From Rhizomucor pusillus (Eukaryota > Mucoromycota > Mucoromycetes > Mucorales > Lichtheimiaceae), in NCBI GenBank assembly GCA_900175165.2, contig FWWN02000453.1:1-64000 (forward strand): a stretch of 64,000 bases of DNA, in the 5' to 3' direction. This document shows positions 1 through 12,104 of this stretch, in pieces. A program made the position numbers and the translations under genes. Position 1 is the first letter of the stretch. Each line of letters opens with the position of its first letter. A model generated the notes under the pieces. That model searched no databases, was not told the DNA's origin, and was given only the letters and a program-made list of their open reading frames with translations.

Positions 1-1297
1 AGCGAAGGAAAGCTTCGTGCTTGTCCTCTCTTTGAATCTACTCGGGTGGTGTAATGCCTTCCACGGTCGATTTCAACGAGTGGATCCCTATGGGTACTTT
101 GCGCCCTACTGCCAGCGGTTGCTGTTTGGACCGGTATAATCCCTGCCTCCTCCCGGTGGTATCTTCCTGCACCGGGTCTGTTGGTTGATGATTTATCATC
201 TTAGGGCACCACAGGCGACTTCACTGGAAGGTTGCGCTACGATGATAACAAATTGAACCTGTTGTACCTCACTTTGTGGGGCTCTGAGCGCGTATTTACC
301 AGCTAACCAAGAAGCATCTTTGCTTACTCTTTGGTACCTGGTTCGAAGACTTTGATCTTCAAGAACAAGCTGATTGAAAGTAATCTAACCAGTTACTGTT
401 CATTGGCACTTTTCCAAGGCGACAAGACAACTCGCGGTTCCAAGACAACAAGACAGCTTCTTATTCTAGACTTTTAGGGCAGACCGTCCTCAGGAAGACA
501 AATAGGCTTTCTAGAACATGCTCAAATAAACTTTCTGTATACCTGACAAATGCTGACAATGTGTAAATGAGTGAATTTGTGAGATATAGCCGGTGGAGTG
601 TTTCATTTTGGGATTTCCTTTGTATACCACACTTCTCTCGGGCACAGCGTTGTTGCGAAGTCCAATACACAAATAAATGAACAAAGCTTCCTTCCTTTTA
701 TCCAATTATTTCATATCAAAGCACCGAGATTTATAGCAACGTTGTCGTTCGTACTGGTGCCATTGTAGCGAGATATATGAAAGCACTTTAGGATGGTGTC
801 TTTAGGGAAGTTAAAGCGGTTGTACAGTACTCCATGCTAGAAATCATGGTACAAAAGATTTTGCGATAGATGGAAAAAGCGATGCAGAAGGCTGGGTAGA
901 AGTGTGTTTGTTTGCAGTAGGTGAATTAACGAGTTTATTGATTACCGCTATATGTAACTTAATTGCTCGAGAAGGTTAACTAAAATATGCGCATACGAAA
1001 GCTCCTGAAACGCGATTATGCAATAAATATATAAGAAGAGGATGACGGAGACACTGTGGTAACAAAAATATGCGCGGGGCACTTATTGTTTGTTCAATTG
1101 AATAAAGAGTCGACACTAATTGGAAGAAAAATCATCCTGAATCCTCGTCCGCCATATGCACGCCGTGGATTTCTGATGGTTAACATGAGCTGCACAGTAA
1201 AAAGATGTTTACAGTTTTTATTTGTGATTTCTTTTGCCAAATTCCTCGCTATCAAGTATATCAGTATCTGCAATTGTGGAAAAATGGATATCATTAC
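1..1297. other. Left-edge region without a recognisable gene
   Basis: Both strands were read and no gene could be supported. There are short open stretches on the plus strand near 2-142 and 209-303, but they have stops on either side, no plausible start and no family resemblance I can name. The GC-richer first 400 bases contrast with the AT-rich part from 700 to 1290, so the first 400 bases could be the edge of a decayed element or of a gene cut by the window. The AT-rich part probably contains the 3' untranslated region of the eIF2B delta gene. Confidence 0.4.
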
Positions 1298-2992
1298 TTA
1301 CTTGTATTCGCGCCAAATCTATGAGCGAACAGAGAAAAGAAAAGATTGTCAGTATCTAATTATATCATTGGATTTGTGTCTGATCACTTACTACTGGAGC
1401 AGATGTGCAAGGGATCAAGCCCACTTCTGTGACGACTAGAGTAATGTATCGGGAAGGTGTAACATCGTAAAGTAGGTTTAGTAATCTAAGATTAGGCTGC
1501 TCACGCCAGGTAGAGATCGGTGACGATTCAGGGTTGGGCTGGTTTTGATGACATGAGTTGTATGCAGGTCTGCTATTCACCAAGTCGTCAGGATTGCCTG
1601 TTACAGATAATATTAGCAGAGGGAATCTTGACAAATAACATAGCCTTGCATATTTCAACTAACCCATTTCATTGAGTACCAAAGAATCCACCTGAGTTCG
1701 GTTAACAAACTTGTAAGTCTCGCAGCAGATCATTACCGGGATTTGGCTGTCTCGCGCAGCCATAGCAACCATAGCTGTGCCCACTCGAGAGTATACAGCA
1801 CCGTTATTCAGCAGCGCGTGCGCACCCATAATAATTTTGGTTACCGAGCGCAATGCTACGTAGATGCTGGATAATAAATAGTAGGAACAATCGATGCCGG
1901 CAGCAACCAATCGCCGCAAAAGATGTTTGCCTTCAAATAGTGGGCGACTGTCGACAACGATTACTTTGAAATCAATTCCTTTCTTCTTCGTCTCCAGCAG
2001 CAAGTTTTCCACGACTGAAGATTTGCCATATGTCAAAATTACTTCACCGTCCTGGATCTTTTGTAAACCATTCTGTATAATCAACTGATCTGCCATCGTA
2101 ATTCGTTCTCTTATAAAATGCTCAATTCGTTCAATAAGACGACTTCGTGCCTAGAATAAAAGAAAAGCATTAAATTGATTTAATCGTATCTTGAGTGCGC
2201 AGCAACTAACCTCGTCATCTGACAATGGTGGATCTTCTTCAACGATATCGGAAATCTCCTTTTTGAGCCATCGAATGCATTCACGCATACTCAGTGACAT
2301 GGGTCGTGCAGCCAAGAGGTACGCAATGTGCGGATCAAGATGTTTTTGGATGTTTCGAGCGAATGTTGCATCAGCTGGAGGACGATGTTCCTCAATAACC
2401 TGTTATCTACGTTAGAAAAAGGTGTTTACACAGCCGATCGAGAGTCTAGTACCTTTGAAAAGGTCTGCAGCATAGCAACGCATCGTGCATTTGAACCGAC
2501 AATTTTATGTTCAGAGAAATATAATCCAAGCTTCAGAACTGCCGGATGGAGATCCTTGTTTCCACCTGCCGTGTCTGGACGTTTTGGTGCATCAAGATGC
2601 ATCAACCACGGAACCTGATTCATATCTACTTTGCTCTGTCCTTTGTTCTTTTTCTTTTGCTTATCATCTCCCGCACCAGATCCCTGCTGCTGTTGATGCT
2701 GTTGCTGTGGTTGCAATGATTTCTTTGCTGCCTCCATATCTGCGGCTTTCTTTGCAGACTTTGGCAGACCTTGGGCGATACGGTTCTGCTTTTCCAGGCG
2801 CTGCTGCTCTTGCAGCGCGCGACGTTCGGCTTTAGTCATTTCTTTCATAGACTTTCGAGCAGGTTTTTGCTGCGGCTGTGGCGAATCGGATCCTTGTTTT
2901 GGCTTTGGCGAATCGGTGGTGCGACCCAAAGGTGACGCGGTTCGCTGCTTTTCGTCGGGCGCGAGCCACTGATTTTCGTACGAAGAACTCAT
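1298..2992 (-). CDS. GCD2: Translation initiation factor eIF2B subunit delta
   Basis: This is the delta subunit of eIF2B, the cytosolic guanine nucleotide exchange factor that recharges eIF2 with GTP and is the target of the integrated stress response. Five exons fit: 2453-2992, 2211-2399, 1664-2150, 1392-1597 and 1298-1318, joining to 480 residues. Residues 1-120 are a Lys/Gln/Ala-rich low-complexity tail usual for this subunit. The rest is the eIF2B alpha/beta/delta Rossmann-like fold, with segments such as GSNARC, VVDSRPLFEG, RVGTAMVAM, CCETYKF and LVYDVTP-like LLYDVTP before the IPCTSAPV end. The last 7-residue exon completes the conserved C-terminus (PVIWREYK). The start ATG at 2992 opens the long exon. 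A spliced upstream exon beginning near 3134 is possible, but its reading frame does not join cleanly. The gene is divergent from bL32m. Confidence 0.95.
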
Positions 2993-3452
2993 TGGCGTTG
3001 CAGGCTTGGAGGAGACAGCGCCGGGAATCTGAAGTGGCTAGTGAATAAAAGCAAATAAGGCTAAAGTCAAGACTCGCACGGGTGTCTTGAGTGTTACCGA
3101 AGAAACTTTGCTTGGTTCCATAGTCATCAGACACTCAAATTCCGGTCCTCATCAACCCGCCTCATTTTTTTATTCCCAATTTTGCCTTTCAACCTGATCA
3201 TTTTCAAAGTAAATAAAAAAATGAATATACACAAGTATTAAAACCAGCTTTTCTTTACCGGTTTCTTTTCAATCAATAAGCGTGAAATCAGATACATAAA
3301 TCATCGGTTTCTTTGATGGATGCACTAGCAACGCAGAGTACGAATATTACTGTGGAGACTGTCCAAGCTTTCCGCCTCCTTGCATCAAATTCCGGCAAGC
3401 CACCTGAGTTTACCAGGCAGGTCTTGCTCTCTGGTTAAACACTTTGAACACA
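2993..3452. promoter_or_regulatory. Divergent intergenic region, eIF2B delta / bL32m
   Basis: About 460 bases separate two oppositely transcribed housekeeping genes, so both promoters should lie here. The middle part (3150-3300) is AT-rich. A short ORF at 2993-3134 on the minus strand may be 5' UTR or an upstream exon of the eIF2B gene. I see no strong individual element. Confidence 0.4.
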
Positions 3453-3788
3453 ATGTCGGCCGCCCTGCTCAACACATCAATAACACAGTCGGCATCTACG
3501 GCTCGCTTCGGTCTGCTCTCGCTTGTAAACAGTCTCAATGACAGCATTTTCAGAGCTACAACTATCCAGCTTCCGGAATGGCTTGGAGCTTTCTTGTGGG
3601 CAGTACCAAAGAAGAAGACCTCGCACTCGAAGAAGCGTATGCGAGCATCCAACAAGGGATTGAAGGATTTGGAAAACATTACGAAATGTCCAGCTTGCGG
3701 AAATTTGAAGTTGATGCATCACTTGTGCCATCACTGCTATCAAGACATCAAGAAGAAGGCAAAGACTCCTGTTGTTTTCGATGCATAG
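3453..3788 (+). CDS. MRPL32: Mitochondrial large ribosomal subunit protein bL32m
   Basis: A 111-residue protein of the L32 family, part of the mitochondrial large ribosomal subunit. The first 45 residues are rich in Ser, Ala and Leu with few acids and look like a mitochondrial targeting region that would be removed on import. The core starts at AVPKKKTSHSKKRMR, the usual L32 signature of a basic block with SH and KKR. It is followed by a zinc-binding CPAC-x9-CHHC pair (residues about 84-100). In yeast this protein is processed by the m-AAA protease, and that processing depends on such a Cys site; this is family knowledge. The start is the ATG at 3453; an in-frame TTG lies 9 bases upstream. 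It is a single exon and ends in VVFDA. Confidence 0.93.
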   Translation: MSAALLNTSITQSASTARFGLLSLVNSLNDSIFRATTIQLPEWLGAFLWAVPKKKTSHSKKRMRASNKGLKDLENITKCPACGNLKLMHHLCHHCYQDIKKKAKTPVVFDA

Positions 3789-3895
3789 ATTACTTGTCAT
3801 TTCCCTCAAGCCTTTCAGACAACTGTACATACCGATAACATCTAACTTGCCGATAAACAAAAAAGTAGCAACGTTCAAATGTTGATTATTTATTT

Positions 3896-5611
3896 TTGGA
3901 TTTCAGCGGATGGTACGATAATGATTGTTACTTGCAGGAATCGCTCGTATTTGATGATGATGAGCAGTTTGGATACATCTGTGTTGCAATCACATATAAC
4001 TTCAACAAAGTATTGGGAAGAAACGTAAACTTAACTGGAGTAGGAGTGTTTTTGGAAAGCAAAGAGTCAATATCAGGTACTGCAGTCATCTGCCAAGGAT
4101 TTTGCACTTGCCCATGATGGTCAAGGTACCATATTCTTTGTGAGCCCTGGTGACGCCTCATTTCCATCTTCGACTGGAAACATCAAGATCTCACCAGCGC
4201 TGGAAGGAAAATTAGTTCAGGGCACTGTACCCTTGAAACTGATTTTCTGTTTCATATCGAACGCCCAGGTTGGCATCTATGTGAAAGTGTTTACGTCCGT
4301 GTAACGCACCGTAAACTGATAAGATGCGCGTAATAGGGGTGGTAACGCTAGTCAATCGGTTGAATGCATAGTGTAAACTAGCAAAGCACGGTCTTCGTCT
4401 TCCATGAAATTGAAGGCAAAGCCCCAATTGCCTGAAAGGGTTCGCGAGCAATGCATCTATCGGGAGATTCTTAAGATTATTCTGGATAGAACAGAAGCAG
4501 AGATGCTATATTGAATATCTGGTCCTGGCGTTTCAGGAATTGTGCAATCGCGGTGAGACCCGGTTCTATTTCGTTCATCATGCCGTGCGTGAGTCCTACA
4601 TCGTGTCAGCTGACGAGCAGCTGCGCAAAAGATCATTTTTCAGGTGGGGATGATCGACCGCAGAAGCGCTGGACAACGCATCACGTAATCGAATAAATAT
4701 CAGGGCTCTCCTTGCACTTGGCACTCGCTGCTTCCTCTTCTTCTGGGATTCATAAACGATAGTAAAATTGTAAACAAAAATGTCTCTTTCCATACGGCGC
4801 TCCCAATCAAAAGGTGTAGGTATCGAGTCGAATATATTCACATCATTCTTTCATTCTTGATTAACATGAACAGTCAATCCTATAGATAGCTCAAGCTCTA
4901 TCATTGACACCTCCAAGCTTTGAAGATGATCGCATTTTGAGTCAAGACTCCAAGAAAGGTCTATTAAGAACGAATGCATCCGTTGCCAAAAATAACATTT
5001 CATTTCTGCAGATACTCGGCAGATTCCGCATTATGGAGCAATCAAGCCAGTGATGCCAGCAGGCGAGCAAGCAGCTTGGCAAGAAAAACTGTATCTTATG
5101 CTAATGCAAAGAACTAGTCGCGCCATCCTCGTCCTCCAAGCGACAAGACCGGCCCTCGCCGTCTTGGCTTCTTGAGATGCCGCCTACACCTCCTCACACG
5201 ACTGTCAGTCCAAACGACGATGACGGAGGTCTATACCTTCTCTGGACGCACCAATTGCTAAGGGAGAACGGTTTCGATCCAAAGAAAGCGAGCTCTAGCG
5301 ACTCTGATGAGGAGGATGATGAAGATAGCGACGATCGGCACAGCACAGTTAGTTCCAATAGCAGTTTGACAAACGACGAAAGCAATGATGGTGATGGATC
5401 GACAACTCTCAGACCACGATCAATGTTTTCAACGGAACACGACGATTCGAGATTGCAGATGTTTTCTCCCTTCTCCAATACCATTTCACCTTCTACACCA
5501 GCTTCCCTTATGTTAACTGCTTCTGCAGTTTCGAGTCTACCGGAAAATGAGGAGCAGCCAACACAAACATCTTGGTTTGCTACCCTGACTTCTTGTTTCT
5601 CAGCTTGCTAA
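3896..5611 (+). pseudogene. Unidentified multi-exon or decayed gene with acidic Ser-rich C-terminus
   Basis: I do not recognise this gene. Several open stretches on the plus strand look coding but do not join cleanly. One is at 3896-4117. One at about 4090-4290 reads DFALAHDGQGTIFFVSP. One at 4400-4515 is rich in Lys and Glu. One at about 4512-4652 reads LVLAFQELCNRGETRFYF. The last, 5177-5611, has its frame open from about 5113 (SSKRQDRPSPSWLLEMPPTPP), then WTHQLLRENGFD, a run of Ser/Asp/Glu (residues about 35-60) and a Ser/Thr-rich tail ending CFSAC. Just upstream of that, another frame is open from about 5020 to 5174 (MPAGEQAAWQEKLYLMLMQ) and runs into a stop. The frame changes at 4510 and 5110 have no convincing short introns. 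It could be a real gene with introns I could not place, or a pseudogene. The promoter of the next gene follows its stop. Confidence 0.4.
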
Positions 5612-5867
5612 AATGTAATCGTATTAAATGCCACACCCAACGAGCATTTATCTATACATGATACCTACACCAAATATTATGTATCTGGATACACAAATAA
5701 TATGAATAGATCCATGATTATATAAATGCAATGTCAGCATCAACATGTCTTATGTAAATAATGGATTTGCTATTCAATGCAAATTAGCTGCCACAGAATT
5801 TGAGGGTTTCGCTTTCGGTGTCAATCTGCGCTTTGCTCTTTGGGCGGGTTCTCCTCACACTGACATC

Positions 5868-8469
5868 ATGAGCGACCGAGCGCGTATCAAGGAGCAACGA
5901 GAGAGCTTGCCCACATTTGAGTACAGGAAGGAGCTCATTGACGCTATACGTGAATACAATGTGCTGGTTATTATTGGTGAAACCGGTAGGTTACGAGTTT
6001 GCGAGATTTCAAATGCGGAAAAGGCTAACGCGACGAAGGATCTGGTAAAACAACACAGATCCCTCAATACCTCCTTGAGGACATGCCAGAAATCAAAAAG
6101 ATTGGCGTGACACAACCAAGGTACGTTGGCGATCTGCTGCAACAAAGTATGTTTGCTGAATGAAATTATATCTTGATATTAGACGCATTGCAGCTATTAC
6201 AGGTAAAGAGTGAAGCAAAGAAATCAGAACTTTTGATTGAAGCTCACCCGATGACTGCAGTGGCGAAACGTGTGAGTGAGGAGCAAGATGTGCGACTTGG
6301 TACCAAAGTCGGTTACACCATCCGTTTCGACGACAAAACTAGTTCCTCGACACAGCTGAAATACATGACCGACGGTATTCTGTTGCGAGAAGCTACCGAG
6401 GATCCACAGCTAAGTCAGTATTCCGTGGTTATCATCGACGAAGCACACGAACGTACGTTGGAAACGGACGTATTATTCGGCTTACTCAAAAAAACGCAGC
6501 GACTTCGTCCTGACCTCAAGATCCTGATCATGTCGGCTACTCTTGATGTTGAAAAGTTTTCAGATTTCTTTGACGAATGTCCAATATTCGAGATACCCGG
6601 TAGAATATATCCAGTGGATATTGTATATTACAAAGATGCGCAGCGTCTTTCTTCGCTCAAGTCTACCTTTGTGGATCACGCCGTGGAAGCCGCGTTGCAC
6701 ATCCACACCCATGAACCTCCCGGAGACTTGCTCGTTTTTCTGACCGGTCAGAATGATATCGAACGAGCATGCCGAGCATTTGAAGAGAAGGTTCGAGATC
6801 TAGATTATAAGCGAAAGGTACGGCATTACGAAAACGGGGTAAGAGATATTGCTGTCTACCCATTATACGCAAGTTTGGAGACGTATGATCAAAAAGCAGT
6901 TTTCGAATTACCGAAGGAAGGTATCCGGAAAGTTGTGTTTGCCACCAACGTTGCTCAGGTATGTTCTTTTATGCAACTATCTGCTGCGTTTACTTAATTT
7001 TTGAGGTAGACATCTGTCACGATTCCTGGTATCCGCTACGTCGTTGATTCTGGCCTTGTAAAAGAAAAGACATATGATCCAAATACCGGTATGGATGCAT
7101 TGTTGGTGACAGAGATCAGCCAGGCAGCCGCAACGCAGCGCGCTGGTCGCGCTGGCAGGTAGATTTTCGTGACGGCAGTGACCGGCAAGTATTTGGAGAG
7201 TTCTGACAAAGATATATGATTTTCAGAACTGCGCCTGGCAAGGCGTATAGACTTTACACAGAAGAGAGCTTCGAAAAGATGATCCTCGATACAGTCCCAG
7301 AGATCCAGCGCAGCAGTTTGCTAGCGACTGTGCTTGCTTTGAAAAAGATGAACATCATCGACGTTATCAATTTTGAATTTATTGATCCGCCAGACGAAAA
7401 GCTCGTCCGAAATGCTCTAAAGCAACTCTATTTATTGGGCGCCATAGACGAGGTCGGCAAACTGACACCATTGGGTGACAAGATGAGTTACTTTCCATTA
7501 TCACCATCGCTCGCGCGAGTGCTCGTGGCCGCCGCTGAAGAGTATGGCTGCAGCGAAGAAGTTTTGACAATAGCAAGCGTTCTCGCTGGCGAGAACGATC
7601 TATTCCGTGCTCCTTCTATACGCGGCAAAGGAGGCGAGAAGGCCGTCATTGAGGCTGAGGAGTGTAAGCTCCGGTTTGCGCACCACACGGGCGATCATAT
7701 GACAATTCTCAATGTCTGGGAAGAATGGTATCGGCATGACAAGAGCCGCAGCTGGTGCAAGGAAAATTATATCAACAACAAAGTACTGGAGACAGCGAGG
7801 AATGTGCGACGACAACTGCTAGATGTTATGGAGAAACTGAAACTACCTATTCGAAAAGCTCCGCGATACGAAGTAAAGAAACCTAACAGCAAGAGCAAAC
7901 GATCACGAGAAGAGATAGATCCGGTGCCAATTCTGAAATCTTTTTTGACGGGATATTTCACCAACATTGCAAACAAAGCGGCCAATCGAAGCGTATTTTC
8001 ACATTATTCACCGGATCAGCATCTGACAGAAGGCATGACGGCCGAAATTGGCGATTTCGGTGGATCGTCTGGTGCTCTCGTCGCATTGCACCTTCATCCA
8101 CTGTGCGCGTTTTCTGATATGCTGGATCGTCACAAGATTCGGTACCGGGACCTGGATTGGGTCATGTACATGCACGTGACGTACACGAACAAGGCGATCA
8201 TGAAGGGTGTCAGCAAGATTATCTGGGACTGGATCAAGGCTGGAGAAGGGCACGATAGAATAAAAAGGCTGCCAAAGGTTCGACTCAACGGCGAGGATGC
8301 ACCGAATGTCATGGAAATGGATCTGGAGGCGGAAGAAGCCGAAAAGAAGAAGGAGCATGAGAAACAGCAGGCTGCACTTGAAGAGGCTGCTGCTGCCAGC
8401 AGGAAACGACGTGCGGAAGAGATTGAAGAGATCCGGCAACGAGCTCTTGCTCGACGTAGGGCTCAATAG
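5868..8469 (+). CDS. DEAH-box RNA helicase (DHX33/DHX35/DHX40-like)
   Basis: A 769-residue superfamily 2 RNA-dependent ATPase of the DEAH/RHA type. Six exons fit: 5868-5985, 6039-6120, 6183-6202, 6261-6958, 7010-7158 and 7227-8469. Visible motifs in order are Walker A GETGSGKT (residues 37-44), TQPRR, DEAH (133-136), SAT, FLTGQ, TNVAQTS and QRAGRAGR (about 349-356). The winged-helix, ratchet and OB regions that mark this family follow, with GDHMTILN and [10 protein letters not shown]. Residues from about 715 form a charged Glu/Lys/Ala/Arg helix that is probably disordered or coiled. The sequence looks closest to DHX33/DHX35/DHX40 and not to the spliceosomal Prp2/16/22/43 helicases, but that placement is my judgement. 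An exon of only 20 bases (6183-6202) completes the conserved segment after QPRR. Motif V reads NVAQ where most relatives have NIAE. Confidence 0.93.
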
Positions 8470-8731
8470 AAAAGTCGCTGATGTACCCTACGATCTTCTG
8501 CAAGTTTTTTCTTTTTTTTTTCAGAAATGGAGTTAACGATAATAATAATTGGTGATAATATCATGGATATTTTTCTGCGGTTCAACATGAATGTAAAGCA
8601 AAGCCTATCACCATTCTTTATTTAATGTGATCTTTGAGACTGAATGTGCCACAAGATCGCAGCATTGAAAGAAGCTTGTCGGACGACACTTAGCAACAAG
8701 TCCGCTTGACACTTTTTTCTTCCTTTTGGAA

Positions 8732-10041
8732 ATGCCTATAGCAATCGGATTCGAAGGATCGGCAAATAAGCTTGGTGTTGGAGTAATACGACACGAGGGA
8801 GGGAAGGTCGATATATTGTCGAATGTACGAGACACATACATTACACCACCAGGCGAGGGTTTTCTTCCTCGCGACACCGCACAGCACCACCGCGATTGCG
8901 TCCTCCAAGTCATGGACAAGGCAATGAAGGAGGCTAACGTTACTCCTGATGATATCGACGTTATCTGCTTCACCAAAGGTACAATACACCTTTGTTTGGT
9001 CGTTTATTGTACTTTGCTAATCTCGGATTTTTCCAGGTCCGGGCATGGGTGCTCCTTTAACGTCTGTGGCGGTCGTGGCCAGAACCGTATCGTTGTTGTG
9101 GAACAAGCCTCTGGTAGGCGTGAACCACTGTGTAGGACGTAAGAATTGTTACCTTGTTCCTTTGGGAGTGATACTTATGCAATTATTCAGATATCGAAAT
9201 GGGCAGAGAAATTACGCGCGCGACAAACCCAGTTGTGCTATATGTCAGTGGCGGCAACACCCAAGTCATTGCCTATTCCCAGCATCGATACAGAATTTTT
9301 GGAGAGACTCTGGATATTGCAATTGGAAACTGCCTAGATCGATTTGCAAGGATACTGAACTTGTCCAATGATCCTAGTCCAGGCTACAACATTGAACAAT
9401 ACGCCAAAAGGTAAAAAATGAACCGATTGCTCTACTGCTATCGAACCAATTTATAAAGTTGTACGTTGATAGAGGCAAAAAGTTTATACCGCTCCCATAC
9501 TCTGTAAAAGGCATGGATGTATCATTTTCTGGCATTTTGTCGCACATTGAGATGATTGCAAAGGAGCGCCTGCCAAAAGGCGAAGTAACTCCCGAAGATT
9601 TATGTTTTTCTTTGCAAGAAACCTTGTTTGCAATGCTGGTAGAAATTACTGAGAGAGCAATGGCTCACATTGAGTCTACAGAGGTGTTAATCGTCGGCGG
9701 TGTCGGATGTAAGTCATATTTAATATCTGTGGCCGAGCTACTATATCCAAACTGATGGTCATATAGGTAATCTTCGGTTACAAGAGATGATGGGTATCAT
9801 GGCAGAGCAGCGAGGAGGAAAGGTGTGCGCAATGGATGAACGGTAATATTATCTAGTTATTTGATTGAATCCACAAACTAGTAGACTTATCGAATCTTCT
9901 AGGTTCTGCATCGATAATGGAATTATGATTGCACATGCCGGCATGTTGTCATATCTGACGGGCTTCACTACACCTTTAGAAAAGAGCACATGCACACAAC
10001 GCTTCCGTACAGATGAAGTCTATGTAGCATGGAGAGATTAA
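8732..10041 (+). CDS. KAE1: KEOPS complex tRNA threonylcarbamoyltransferase Kae1
   Basis: This is the catalytic subunit of KEOPS, which transfers the threonylcarbamoyl group to A37 of ANN-decoding tRNAs (t6A). Six exons (8732-8978, 9037-9138, 9191-9410, 9473-9708, 9767-9842, 9903-10041) give 339 residues, the usual length of the cytosolic enzyme. The ASKHA fold motifs are clear: IGFEGSANK at the N-terminus, KGPGMGAPL, the metal-binding NHCVGH with His113 and His117, [42 protein letters not shown] and the final [10 protein letters not shown]. Length and motifs fit Kae1/OSGEP and not the mitochondrial paralogue Qri7. The ATG at 8732 is chosen because the family begins within two residues of it. 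It lies 262 bases after the helicase gene and 152 before the DUF155 gene, all on the same strand. Confidence 0.96.
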
Positions 10042-10193
10042 TAGCTCAATTAATTAATTGTCATATATGTCTGCATTTGCATATCGCATGGATTTTTTTA
10101 ATGTGCGTCTGCGGGTTGCTGTCGGGAGTCAGAACCGGATCAAAAAAGTGCAAAGCAGCAAGCAATCCTTGCTTGTCAGACCAACTTGCCTAA

Positions 10194-11788
10194 ATGTCGA
10201 AAAACGTGTCTCGTCGCCAATACCTTGCATTGCCCGACGACGAAAGTTCAAGGACTCCTTTGCTGCAACCCAGCAAGACTAGCAGGTCCACGCCGCTAAC
10301 GGCGGCTACGGGGACATCTAATGCGTTGGCACCGCGCGGAGGACTGCAGTCAAGCAGCGTCGCATACCATACATTCCAGTCTCCACAGCTTGGCAACTTA
10401 CGGACGAAGCCGAAACAGCCGAATCGAACCACAAAAATCTCGCAAAAACTGAAACTATTCCCTGAGGATGGAGATCGAGCCTTCGCTGCCGAAGATCTAG
10501 ATGCCGATGTATACACGCAACTGTCGCAAATACCCCACGGTACTGCCAGGGTGGAGGCTGAACGGCTGAATAAAATGAACAAGGATGAATTATCCCGCGT
10601 AACAGCATACTGCACAGCCTCGTAAGATAGAGAGATAGGGAGAAATATGGATAACGAGTGCAAAGTGCATAACGCTTTCTTTTTTACAACCGCAGTGCTT
10701 ACCGCATGGAGGATTTGATAAAGTATCTGCAATCTAAAAAGAAGTCAAACGGCGCTGCACCGAAACGGTTTGACGAATGGTAAGCATGCAGAGATGTTTT
10801 TATCGCATGAAACCCGTTCATCGTTCATGTCTTTTTAGTATTTACACGCCTTACTCGCTGAAATTCCCACTATCGCCACCACAAAAGCACCAGGATCGAG
10901 AACATAAATTACAAACAACATCTTTGCCGGAAATATTCCTTTTCGACTACGGTGTTGTTGTCTTTTGGGGAATGACGCTTACCGAGGAACAGCGGATATT
11001 GAAGGAATTAGCCGTCTACGAAGAAGCAAAGTTGGAACCGGATGATGTTGAGATTGAAGAATTCCATTATTACTACAATGAAAACTGTCAACCACGGTAA
11101 GAAGGACCTCAATGCAAATGTACCAACGAACAAAATTATCAACAATGGGTTATAAGGATATACAATGACATTATCACGCTCCGCCATCCTTCCAACTACC
11201 TTGTGAAACTCACCATTGCTCACGCCATTGCTCAGAGCGTAAAAATGACACTGTTTGAACGACTTATTGACGATACCATTAACGAAACGAAATACATTCC
11301 ACAAGTCATGGCTGAGAGCGGCAATATTCGAATGTCCCGGTAAGAGGGCGAGTATCATTAGCGCGAAAGCTTCCGTTTCTGATTTATTATGGTTAGTACT
11401 GCCATCACAAAAAAGATTGGCCAGCTGTTTATCATGAGAATCAACGTCAATCTTGTATCTAATATTTTAGATACACCAGAGATCTTCTGGTCAGAACCTG
11501 CTTTAGAGCCATTATACAGTGCTATCCGTGGATACCTAGAAATTTCACAGCGTGTTGAGCTGCTTAATCAAAGAGTAGAAGTGATTAGCGACCTTTTGGA
11601 GATGCTAAAGGACCATTTGAATAGTTCACATGGTAAGTCTATTTTGTTTGTATATCCATCGTAGTGACGTTCTAAGTGTTGTCAAAGGTGAACACTTGGA
11701 ATGGATTGTCATCTGGCTTATTGCTATGGAAATCGTCGTCGCTGTGATTACAACATGTCTAGATGCATTCAGTCTTTCCCGAGAGTAA
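10194..11788 (+). CDS. DUF155 / RMD1-RMND1 family membrane protein
   Basis: Six exons (10194-10621, 10696-10779, 10839-11096, 11157-11339, 11397-11632, 11688-11788) give 429 residues. Residues 1-130 are Ser/Thr/Pro/Lys-rich and probably disordered. The DUF155 domain follows, with FLFDYGVVVFWG, a long acidic stretch, TLRHPSNYLVKLTIAHAIAQS, IPQVMAESG, KKIGQLFIMRINVNL and LDTPEIFW. A hydrophobic C-terminal segment after HGEHLEWIVIWLI is probably a single membrane anchor. The family includes yeast Rmd1, Rmd8 and Mrx10 and human RMND1, linked to meiotic nuclear division, sporulation or mitochondrial translation. The long N-terminal tail without an obvious mitochondrial presequence favours the Rmd1/Rmd8 type, but this is not certain. 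The start ATG is the first in the long first exon. Confidence 0.9.
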
Positions 11789-12104
11789 CATACAATAGTA
11801 CCCGTTCATTGATTTTGTTGTACATGGCCCTATGCACATTATTATTGTTAAAAGCTTCTGCAGAACTATTTCTTAACGACGACTCCTTAAAAATGCCAAA
11901 ATCTATCGAGTTCTTTGTGGATGCGGTCGTGGCGCATGCAGTGCAGCTTTGTTTTGTTTCGATCGGGAATATTGGGTATTACTTCCACTTGTAAGGGAAC
12001 GTCTCACTGTATGCGTAGAAAAAGAAGAAAAAAGAAACGATGCATTCGAATGTCACCCATCCACACGATAACAAAAGGTCGTCTTACCCCTGACTCGCAG
12101 GTCC
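11789..12104 (+). other. Intergenic region between DUF155 gene and polyphosphatase gene
   Basis: About 315 bases. They are AT-rich in the first half and contain an open frame (11701-11994) that is out of phase with the flanking gene and hydrophobic only by chance. No gene is supported. The promoter of the downstream phosphatase should lie here. Confidence 0.4.

Noticed and set aside
1318..1392. eIF2B delta ending in SDQTQIQ by read-through at 1365-1391
   Set aside because: The sequence there is a GTAAGT donor, and the next exon supplies the conserved C-terminus.
1056..1439. 127-codon open frame on the plus strand
   Set aside because: It overlaps the last exons of eIF2B delta in antisense, starts at a non-ATG codon and has no family resemblance.
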